In this document: piece by piece, positions 8,712 through 16,800 of the stretch
Layout: every line of letters starts with the position of its first letter
How positions within the stretch are numbered: position 1 is the first letter of the stretch
Source of the DNA: Deltaproteobacteria bacterium
Lineage (GTDB): Bacteria > Desulfobacterota > Binatia > UTPRO1
Assembly: GCA_020848745.1 (NCBI GenBank)
Contig: JADLHM010000098.1
Coordinates: forward strand, 1-64,000
Length of the DNA: 64,000 bases
Direction: 5' to 3'
The notes under the pieces: model-generated
What the model was told of the DNA's origin: nothing
Database searches by the model: none
What the model saw: the letters and a program-made list of their open reading frames with translations, nothing else
Position numbers and translations under genes: made by a program

Positions 8712-9760
8712 GATTCGCGCTTTCCGACGACCAGGCCCTGTTGCGCAGCTCGACGCGCGACTTCCTCGGTAGCGAGCTCCCCATCGAGAAGAGCCGCGCG
8801 GTCATGGAGCATTCCAAGGCGGGCTACGACCCGGCGGAGTGGCGGCGGCTCGCCGAGATGGGCTACGTCGGCCTCGTGCTGCCGGCGCGCGTCGGCGGGC
8901 AGGGGCTCGGCGCCGTCGAGCTCGCCATCGTCCTCGAGGAGATGGGCCGCGTCTGCGTGCCGGGCCCGTTCCTCGACGTCGTGCTCGCCGCGTCGCTGGT
9001 GGCGGATGGCGGTGTCGACGACGCGCTCGTGCGCGACGTCGTGGCCGGCGAGAAGCTCGTCGCGATCGCGCGTCACGACGCGCCGTTCGCGGGACCCGCC
9101 GCGACGACCGTGCGCGCGAACGGCGGACGCGTGCGCGGCGTCAAGTATTTCGTGCCGTTCGCGGCGAGCGCCGACGCTCTCGTGGCGACGACGGTGGACG
9201 GGCTCGTCCTGGTCGACGGACCGTTCGAGGCGACGCCGCTCCAGACGCTCGACCTCGCGCAGCGCTTCGGCGACATCGTCCTCGATCACGCGGCGAAGCC
9301 GCTCGGCGCCTCGGCGGACCTCGTGCGCGTCGATCGGTTGGGGGCGGTCGGCGCGAGCGCGATGCTGCTCGGGCTCATGAGCCGGTGCCTCGAGACGACG
9401 CTCGAGTACGTGCGGACGCGGCAAGCGTTCGAGCGGCCGATCGGCGCCTTCCAGGCGCTGCAGCACCGCATGGCCGACATGCTGTTGAAGGTCGAGTCGA
9501 CGCGCTCGGCGGTCTATCGCGCCGCGTGGAGCTTCGACACCGACGCGCCGGAGGCGCCGCTCGCGTGCGCCGCCGCGAAGGCCTACGCCGGCGACTCGGC
9601 GCGCCACGTCTGCGGCGAGGCGATCCAGATGCACGGCGGCATCGGCTTCACGTGGGAGCTCGACTTGCACTTCTATTTCAAGCGCGCGAAGACGCTCGAG
9701 CAGCACTACGGCTCGACGGAGGCACAGCTCGAGGCGGCGCTCGTCGCGGCGGGCTACTGA
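8708..9760 (+). CDS. Acyl-CoA dehydrogenase, subunit 2 of a pair
   Basis: 350 residues, overlapping the preceding dehydrogenase by 4 bp. It keeps the FAD-contacting block VRTRQAFERPIG (235-246) and the C-terminal MHGGIGFTWELDLH motif, but its middle domain is short and lacks a clear SEPGSGSD motif. The complementary losses in the two partners are what is known for alpha2beta2 acyl-CoA dehydrogenases, in which FAD is held at the heteromeric interface. Substrate unknown; sterol or branched acyl-CoA is a guess by analogy. Confidence 0.85.
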   Translation: MRFALSDDQALLRSSTRDFLGSELPIEKSRAVMEHSKAGYDPAEWRRLAEMGYVGLVLPARVGGQGLGAVELAIVLEEMGRVCVPGPFLDVVLAASLVADGGVDDALVRDVVAGEKLVAIARHDAPFAGPAATTVRANGGRVRGVKYFVPFAASADALVATTVDGLVLVDGPFEATPLQTLDLAQRFGDIVLDHAAKPLGASADLVRVDRLGAVGASAMLLGLMSRCLETTLEYVRTRQAFERPIGAFQALQHRMADMLLKVESTRSAVYRAAWSFDTDAPEAPLACAAAKAYAGDSARHVCGEAIQMHGGIGFTWELDLHFYFKRAKTLEQHYGSTEAQLEAALVAAGY

Positions 9761-9791
9761 CCGTCCGATACTCGATCAGGAGGATCGATTC

Positions 9792-10436
9792 ATGGCTCGC
9801 ACATCCATGTTCCGTCTCGCTCTCGGCGCGGCCTTGCTACTCGGCGCGCCGGGTTGCCTCATGTTCCCCGCGCCGACGCCGCCCGTGCCGCTCGGCAAGG
9901 CCGAGGTCGGCGCGATCGCGAAGTGCCAGAAGGGAGTGAAGAAGGCGCAGCGCGCGCTCGTGAAGACGACGGTCGCGTCGCTCGGAGCCTGCGTCGACGG
10001 CGTGCTCGCCGCACGCTTGGCATTCGAGAACGGCCTCACGACCCAGGAGGAGTTCGACGCCGGCCTCGTGAAGCTACGCGGCAAGTGCGCCAAGAACTAC
10101 GCCAAGGTGGGCGCCGCGACGACGAAGCTCGTCGATGCGGTTCTGAAGGCGTGTGCACCGGCCGACGCCGCCATCGCCGACGCGTACGACGCGCTGCGCT
10201 TCCAGGCGGCGTTCGGGGACTTCACGAGCCCGGCGACCGGGCTCGCGGAGTTCGCGGCCGAGTTCTGCACGGCGACGGTGGAGACCGCGCAATTGCAGGT
10301 GTGGCAGGCGGCGCCCCGGCTGCTCGAGCTCCTCGGATACCTCGGCGTCGAGTACCTCGTGGTGTTCGACGAATCCGAGGGCCTGCCGAACGTGCCGCTC
10401 GATCCGCGCTGTCTACCGCTGCAGGGACCGGTGTGA
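9792..10436 (+). CDS. Secreted/lipoprotein-like protein with CQK-type helical cysteine module
   Basis: 214 residues. The first ~22 form a signal sequence ending in GAPGC, a weak lipobox. The mature part is rich in Ala, Lys and spaced cysteines (KCQKGVKKAQRAL, LGACVDGVL, KCAKNYAKV, LKACAP), resembling the cysteine modules at the ends of the two large proteins downstream. No enzyme family is recognised. A GGAGG ribosome site precedes the ATG. Confidence 0.6.
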   Translation: MARTSMFRLALGAALLLGAPGCLMFPAPTPPVPLGKAEVGAIAKCQKGVKKAQRALVKTTVASLGACVDGVLAARLAFENGLTTQEEFDAGLVKLRGKCAKNYAKVGAATTKLVDAVLKACAPADAAIADAYDALRFQAAFGDFTSPATGLAEFAAEFCTATVETAQLQVWQAAPRLLELLGYLGVEYLVVFDESEGLPNVPLDPRCLPLQGPV

Positions 10437-10441
10437 TCCAG

Positions 10442-10481
10442 GCCGGCCCGGCGTCGCGCGGCTAGCGCGCGCCGGGCCGGC
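10442..10481. terminator. Bidirectional hairpin terminator
   Basis: Perfect 12-bp arms GCCGGCCCGGCG (10442-10453) and CGCCGGGCCGGC (10470-10481) enclose a 16-nt loop between two convergent genes. No U-run follows on either strand, so it may need Rho or work as an mRNA end protector. Confidence 0.5.
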
Positions 10482-10533
10482 ATTCGTTGCTTCGGCGGGG
10501 GTTCGTGAGGACTCCGTCGAGAGGCTCGCGTGC

Positions 10534-13500
10534 TTACGGCGTGCAGGTCGAGCTTTCGTACTTGCTGCACAGAAGGCCCGACGCGCCGGACGCGCCGGAC
10601 GCGCCGGCGGTGCCTCCCGACGAGGTGCCGCCGCCGCTGGCGCCCTGGGTGCCGCTGCCGCCGATGTTCCCGACGCCCGCGTTGCCGCCCGAGCCGCCAC
10701 CGCCGCCCGCGGCCGCGCTGCCGGCACGGGTGAGGCTGCCGCCGGAAACGCTGAGCGCGCCGGTGCCGGCATGGAATGCGCCGATGGACGGGCCGCCGGC
10801 TCCACCGCCGGCACCCCCGCCGCCGCCCGCGCCGCCCCCCGCACCGCCGCCGCCACCACCACCGGCCGAGCAGCAGGACCGCGTACCGCCGTTGCCGCCG
10901 ACGCCACCGGCGCCGGCGTTGCCGCCGCTCGCGCCGCCGCCGCCCGCGCCGCCGCTCGTCGCGGTCGCATCCACGCTCGTGAGGATGACGGTTGCATTGA
11001 AGGCATAGACGCCGAACGAGCCGCCGCCGTGGCTGCCGCCGCCGGTCGCACCGCCACCGCCGGCGCCGCCGCCGCCGCCCGCGCCGCCGCCGCCGCCGGA
11101 CGCGCTCGCGGACTTGCCGCCGCCACCGCCACCACCGCCGCCGCCCGCGCCGCCGTTCCCGCCGGCGCTGCCGTTCTGTCCGATCCAGATCGCCGCCGCG
11201 GAAGCCGTCGAGTTGGTGCCGCCCGCGCCGGCCGCGCCCGCGCCGCCGCCCGCGCCCGCATTGCCGCCACCGGCGTTGGTGCCGCAACCGAAGAGGCTGC
11301 CACAGCCCCCGTTGCCGCCGGCGGCACCGCCGCCGCCCGCGCTGCCGCTGGCGCCCGCACCCGAGTAGTTGCCGCCGGTGCCGCCGCCGCCGCTCGCCGC
11401 GACGCCGGTGCCGCCGCACGATCCAGCGCCGCCTCCCGGCGACGACGGACCGCTCGCGTTGCCGCCGTTGCCGCCGGTGCAGCCGGCGCTCGCAGCCGGA
11501 GTGGTTGCCGTGTTGTTGGCGCCCGCGACGCCGGCCGACGCGTTGATCGTGCAGTTCGTCGCCTCGACGGCCGCGCCGCTGATCGCGCGCACACCGTACG
11601 CGCTGCTGCCGTCGCCGCTCGGCGCGCCGCTGGTGATGATGAGCTGCTGGAGCTGCGCGCCGAAGGTCGAGACCAGCACGCCGGTCGACTGCGATCCGCC
11701 ACTGCCGTTGATGGTGACCACGTTCGAGCCGACGGCGGCGCGCTTGAAGGCCGGATCATAGCCGCCGCGCACGATGGTGGGGTCGGCGGCGCCGCTGCTG
11801 ATCGTGACGGTGGCGGTGTAGGTTCCGAGCGCCACCGCGACCAGCGGCCGCGTATCGGTTGCGATCGCCACGCCGGCGCCCACGGTCGCCTTCGCGGTCG
11901 CAGGCGTCAGGCCGCTGTTGGCGTCGCTGCCCGAGCCGGCGTCCACGAAGACGGTCTTCGCCGGATCGTAGTCGACGTTGAACGCGACGCTGCTGCCGGT
12001 GTGCGCGTTGCCGGCGACGTCGGTCACCTGGACACGCACGGAGTAGGCGCCGCCCGCGGGGAAGCTCGCGCCGGCGAACGCGAGCGACCACGAGGTCGTA
12101 CCGGTCGCGGTGAAGAAGAGCTCGGCGCCGCTCCCGAAGCCGGAGCCGTTCCAGTAGCTGCCGGTGCTCTCCTGCCGGATGCTCACTTCCACGAGCGCCA
12201 CGCCCGAGGTCGCGTCCGCGGCGGTTCCGCTGATGCTACCGGGCCACGCGGTCTCGCCGGGGTAGTTGCCGGTGGCGGCGTAGGTCGTACCGCTGCTCGA
12301 GTAGAGGTCGGATGCCGCCGGCACGGTGGGGGCACCCGTGGGCGACGTGTTGTCGATCAGGATCGTCTGCTTCGCCGACGTCGCCGGGTTCGCGTGTACG
12401 TCGAGCGCGGTCGCTGCCACCTGGTAGGTGCCGTCGGCCGGCTGGCCCGACCACACGACCAGATAGCTCGGTCCCGACGTGCTCGAGCCGATCGAGGTCG
12501 CGGGCGTGCACGAAGCGCCCGGACAGTAGAGGTACTCGACGGACGCGACGCCCGACGGATCGGTCGTGCCGGTAGCGGTGAGGCTCTGACCGTTCCGGAT
12601 CGCCCCCGGAAGCGGATTGAAGACGACCGTCGGCCCCGTCGTGTCCGGCGTCGGCGTAACGGTCGGCGTCGCCGTCTCGGTCTCCGTCGGGGTGGGCGTC
12701 TCCGTGGCGGTGGGCGTCGCCGTCTCGGTCGGGGTCCCCGTCGGGGTGGGCGTCTCCGTGGCGGTGGGCGTCACCGTCTCGGTCGGCGTCCCCGTTGGAG
12801 TCTCCGTCGGCGTCGCCGCCGGTGTGGGCGTCGCCGTCGCGGTTGGACCCGGAGTCGGCGTCGCCGCCATCGGGGGCTCGTAGACGTCGACGAAGAGCTC
12901 GTCCGCCGCGGCGGAGCCGGCGGCGTCGATGCACGCGGCCTCGGTCGGGTGGGTGGTGCCGCAGCTGCCGAGCGTGGTGAGATCGCTCGCCGTGCACTTT
13001 CCGTTCAGGAGCCCCAGGATGCTCGCCGCGACCTTCGCGACCTTCCCCTTCGGGTCGTAGGTCATGCAGTCCGCGGAGAGCGATCCGCGATCCTCTTGGT
13101 ACTGGCACTTCTGTTGGATCTTCAGGATCGTGAACGTGAGCTTCCTGGACACGCTTCCGATCGCGCTCTGGCAAACGACCGTGTCGTTCGGCTCGCTCTG
13201 CACGGCAGGATCCGGCGGCGTTCCGTAGAGTCCGAGGTCGAGCTCCGAGACGAGCCCACGAACCTGGCACGACAGACACGCCGCCACGCTCGCGTAGGAG
13301 CTGGTGATCGGTACCGACTCACACGGCGGTCCACAGGTAACGAACCCGAGGGCGGAGGGTAGGCTCGCGCGGCCCTCGCACTTCTTCTGCGCGGCGCCGG
13401 CGAGCTTCGTCTGCGCCTTGGTGATCTTGTCCTGCGCCTTCGAGCTCAAGGCGCCGATGTCGTTGCAGTCGACGGTCGGCGGATAGTTCACCGGATCGGT

Positions 13501-13680
13501 GTTGCTCATCCGGACCTTGTGACAACGCTGCTGCTCCTTGAGGACGGTCGCCGCGAGCTTGGTCGCGGCGGCGGCGAGCGCTTTCCGACATCCCGCGTCG
13601 GCGGGCGTCAGCGCATGGACCGGGACGGAAGATCCGAGGACGAGCGTCAAGAGCGCGAGTAGGGACAACGGACGAGTCAC
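10534..13680 (-). CDS. Large secreted modular protein: Cys module, TP linker, Ig-like, beta-helix, glycine-rich tract
   Basis: About 1048 residues from GTG 13680, which is preceded by AGAGAGG at a good distance; an in-frame ATG at 13719 would put 13 residues ahead of the signal peptide. Order: signal peptide (to ~23), cysteine/lysine helical module (~25-260), Thr-Pro-rich linker (~267-354), Ig-like repeats with DTTGPTVVF and DNTSPTGAP starts (~355-570), a beta-helix start (VFVDAGSGSDANSGL, ~575) and a ~320-residue glycine-rich tract (~730-1048) with GG-A/N-GG repeats, ending in CTP. Likely extracellular or surface exposed. No catalytic motif seen. Confidence 0.75.
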   Translation of the reverse strand: MTRPLSLLALLTLVLGSSVPVHALTPADAGCRKALAAAATKLAATVLKEQQRCHKVRMSNTDPVNYPPTVDCNDIGALSSKAQDKITKAQTKLAGAAQKKCEGRASLPSALGFVTCGPPCESVPITSSYASVAACLSCQVRGLVSELDLGLYGTPPDPAVQSEPNDTVVCQSAIGSVSRKLTFTILKIQQKCQYQEDRGSLSADCMTYDPKGKVAKVAASILGLLNGKCTASDLTTLGSCGTTHPTEAACIDAAGSAAADELFVDVYEPPMAATPTPGPTATATPTPAATPTETPTGTPTETVTPTATETPTPTGTPTETATPTATETPTPTETETATPTVTPTPDTTGPTVVFNPLPGAIRNGQSLTATGTTDPSGVASVEYLYCPGASCTPATSIGSSTSGPSYLVVWSGQPADGTYQVAATALDVHANPATSAKQTILIDNTSPTGAPTVPAASDLYSSSGTTYAATGNYPGETAWPGSISGTAADATSGVALVEVSIRQESTGSYWNGSGFGSGAELFFTATGTTSWSLAFAGASFPAGGAYSVRVQVTDVAGNAHTGSSVAFNVDYDPAKTVFVDAGSGSDANSGLTPATAKATVGAGVAIATDTRPLVAVALGTYTATVTISSGAADPTIVRGGYDPAFKRAAVGSNVVTINGSGGSQSTGVLVSTFGAQLQQLIITSGAPSGDGSSAYGVRAISGAAVEATNCTINASAGVAGANNTATTPAASAGCTGGNGGNASGPSSPGGGAGSCGGTGVAASGGGGTGGNYSGAGASGSAGGGGAAGGNGGCGSLFGCGTNAGGGNAGAGGGAGAAGAGGTNSTASAAAIWIGQNGSAGGNGGAGGGGGGGGGGKSASASGGGGGAGGGGGAGGGGATGGGSHGGGSFGVYAFNATVILTSVDATATSGGAGGGGASGGNAGAGGVGGNGGTRSCCSAGGGGGGGAGGGAGGGGGAGGGAGGPSIGAFHAGTGALSVSGGSLTRAGSAAAGGGGGSGGNAGVGNIGGSGTQGASGGGTSSGGTAGASGASGASGLLCSKYESSTCTP
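10560..11490. repeat. GC-rich degenerate repeats encoding poly-Gly tract
   Basis: Near-continuous GCC/CCG triplets that encode GGxGG runs on the minus strand. The repeat unit is degenerate, and the Gly tract is interrupted at about 10965-11020 and 11170-11215 by short beta-strand-like segments (FGVYAFNATVIL, AAIWIGQNG), as in a beta-helix with glycine-rich loops. Confidence 0.7.
12617..12880. repeat. Tandem degenerate repeats encoding a Thr-Pro linker
   Basis: Repeats of roughly 18-24 bp (GTCGGCGTCGCCGT variants) encode T-P-T-x-T-P-T on the minus strand. It is a flexible, probably extended inter-domain linker of the secreted protein, not a CRISPR array: repeats are contiguous and in frame. 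Confidence 0.8.
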
Positions 13681-13890
13681 GGCACACCTCTCTACAAAAG
13701 CGGCGGGATGCGTGGCCATAGTCTGAGCGTGGGGTCCTGGTCAAGGAGTTTCGCGGAGTTTCGCGGGGCGGCTGGGTGCACGAGCGGGCGGAGCCTATCG
13801 CGAAAAGATCAGCGTTCTCGATGAAGGGCCGCTCGGGGTTGGGTGCGCGAGGATGGAAACCGGGGTTCGTGGGCCCCGCGATGTCGCTTC

Positions 13891-16800
13891 TTAAGGCGTC
13901 ACGCCGCCGGCGTCGAGCAGCTCGCCGAGCCGCGGCGTTTGATTCTCGAGGAGCTGGAGCGCGCGGCATTCGTGGAGCCGCGTCGTGCACGCGGCGACGT
14001 CGTCGAGCGTCGCGAGCGCCGGGACGCCCATGCCGGCGCAGGTCGAGGTGTGGATCGCGAAGCCGAGGCCGTCGGCCGCGAGCACGCCCGCCGCCGCGAC
14101 GGCGCCGCAGCTCTTGGCGACGGTCGTGCCGACCTTGGTCTCCGCGGCGGCGATCTTGAGCGCGAGCTTGCCGCACGTCGTCCGGGCCTTTGCGAGGCAC
14201 GCCGGGTCGCCCGCTTTGAGCTGTACGCATGCCGCGACGGCGGCGACGCACTTCTGCAGGAGCTTCTGCTCCTTCCCCGCAAATCCCGCGCCCGCCTTCG
14301 CGAGGCCCTTCTGGCACTTGACCGCGGCTTTCGCCGCGCTGCCCGCGAGGCCCTGACCGGCGCCGTTCGTCGTGTCGCCGAGACACGGCGTATCGGCCGC
14401 GGCGTCGCGTCCGAGGGCGGCGAGAAGCTCGCCGCCGCGCGGCGACTCGGCGGCGAAGATCGCGTCGGCGCGGCATTCCGCGGTCGCCCGGACGCACGCG
14501 GCGACGTCGCTCACCGACGTGAGCGTCGCGACGCCGCGATCGGCGCACGGCTCCGCTTCGGCGTCGAATCCGAGGCCGGCGTCGCCGAGGAGATCGGCCG
14601 CCTCGAGCACCGGCGGACCGCACGCTTTGCCGAGCGCGGCCGCGAGCTTCGCGCGGTCGGCCGCGAGGCCGGCGAGCGCCTTCCCGCACTTCGCGGCCGC
14701 CTTCACGGTGCAGGCCGCGTCGCCGGGCTTCTGCTGCACGCACGCGAAGCCGCTCTGCGCGCAGGCCTGGAGCCGCTTCAGCTTCGCGGCGGAGAGCTTC
14801 GCGCCGCTCTTGGCGAGCGCCTTCTGGCACTTGATCGCCGCCTTGCCGAGCGTCTTCGGCGCGCCGAGGCCGGCCCCCGCGCCGTCGGCCGGCTCCGGAC
14901 AATCGGGGTCGGCGCGGTCGACCGCCGCGTCGCCGTCGTCGTCGAGGCAGTTGTCGCAGACCTCGTCCGGCAGGATCGGCGTGCAAACCGGCGCCGGCGG
15001 GAAGCCCGACGGGCCGACGGCGTAGAGATCGCGCTCGGCGTCCGTATCCGCCGGCAAGAGCTGCTCGTCGGAGAGGAAAAAGACGACGTCGCCGTTCTGA
15101 GCGGTGCCGCCGAAGAAGGTCGTGACGTTCCCGGTGCCGCCGGCGACGAGTGCCACGCCGCCGGCGCCGCGCTCGTAGACGTCGATGCCGGTGTCGGTGT
15201 CCTCGGCCACGAGTGGTTCGGCCGTGCGGAAGAAGACGCGTTCCGTGTCGGCGGCGGCGCCTTTGAAAACGGCGTGGACGTCGGCCGTGCCAGGCGTCAG
15301 CAAGGCGAGCGTGCCGCCGTCGTTCACGTAGACGTCAGTCGTCAGATCGGTGTCGGCCGGGAGGAGCACCTCCGTCGTGGCGAACACGACGCGGAGCGCG
15401 TCGGCCGAGATCGCGGCGAACGTGACGGCGACGTCGCCGCCGCTACCGGAGAGCAACGTGAGCGTCACGCCCTCGCGGCGATAGAGGTCGACGGCGCCGT
15501 CGGTGTCGGCGGGCAAGAGCGCTTGCTTGGTGGCGAAGACGACGCGGCCGCCGTCGGTCGAGGCGCCGACGAAGCTCGCGTTCGCGCCGACGGGGGTACT
15601 GGTGCCGGCGCTCCAGTCGTAGAGCGTGAAGCTCGTCTCGCCGACCGCACGCGGGCCGCCGGTCGCGGTACCGCCTCCTACGCCGATCGCCATGGGGGCT
15701 TTGTCGCTTATGTAATAGACGTGCGAGCCGTCTGCCGACGCGCCGGCGAATCCCGTCGAGAAGCCGAGTCCGTTGGGGGTGATGCGCGTGAGCGTTCCGC
15801 CGGCCCGCTGGTAGACGTCGGCGACGCCGTCGCTATCGCCGGAGAGGAGGGCCTTGTTGGTGGTGAACCAGACGATGGTGCCGTCGGCCGTCGCGCCGCC
15901 GAAGCCGACATAGGGGAGCGCCGTCGCGACCGGCGCCGAGATCAACGTGAGCGTGGCGCCGTGGCGCTCGTAGAGGTCGCGGACGTCGTCGGTGTCGGCG
16001 GGCACGAGCCCGTCCGACGACGTGAACCAGACGCGGCTGCCGTCGGCCGTGGCTCCGCCGAAGTACGAGTCGCGATTGGTGCTGCCGCCGGAGATCAGTC
16101 GGAGCGTGCCGTTCGCGCGCTCGTAGACGTCGTAGGCGGTATCGGCGTCGCCGGTGCCGGGTAGCGCCTCGGTGGTCTCGAAGAAGACGTGCGCGCCGTC
16201 GGCGCTGATCTTGTCGAACGCGACGTCGACGTTGGCGGTGCCGCCGGAGACGAGGCGCACGCCGTCGACCGTGAGCTCATAGACGTCGAGCGCGGTGTCG
16301 CCGTCGGTCGGGACGAGGGCCTCCTTGGTCGAGACGAAGACGCGGCTGCCGTCGGCCGACGCGGCGAGGAAGGTCACGTTGCCGAGCCCGCACGACACGA
16401 GGGCGAGCGCCGTCGTGTCGGGCGCGCCGCCCGTGCCGCCGGGGTTCACGCTCTCGCAGTCGGCGTTCACCGTGTCGCCCTGATCGGCATGCACGACGTC
16501 GGCGTCGGCGCCGCAGTCGAGGGTGTCGTCGCGCTCGTTCCGCATGTCGATCTCGTCCATGCCGGCGCCTCCGTGCACGGTGTGGAGCCCGCCGTTCAGG
16601 ACGAACGTGTCGTTCCCGGCGTCGCCGTTCAGCGTGTCGACGAAGAGGAGGGCGATGAGCGTGTCGTCGTCGGCGCCGCCGTTCGCGGTCGCGCCGCCGG
16701 CGAGCGTGATCGTGTCGTTGCCGGCGTCGCCGTTCACGACGTTCGAGAAGTCGCCGTACATCGTGTCGGCGCCGGCGCCGCCCGAGAGCACGATGCCGCT

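Noticed and set aside
12617-12880. Short tandem repeats considered as a CRISPR array
   Set aside because: Repeats are contiguous, in-frame and without unique spacers; they encode a Thr-Pro linker.
10153-13362. Long + strand frames over the glycine-rich secreted protein gene
   Set aside because: They read as repetitive Ala/Arg/Pro and do not begin with a signal peptide; the minus-strand frame has a signal peptide and domains.
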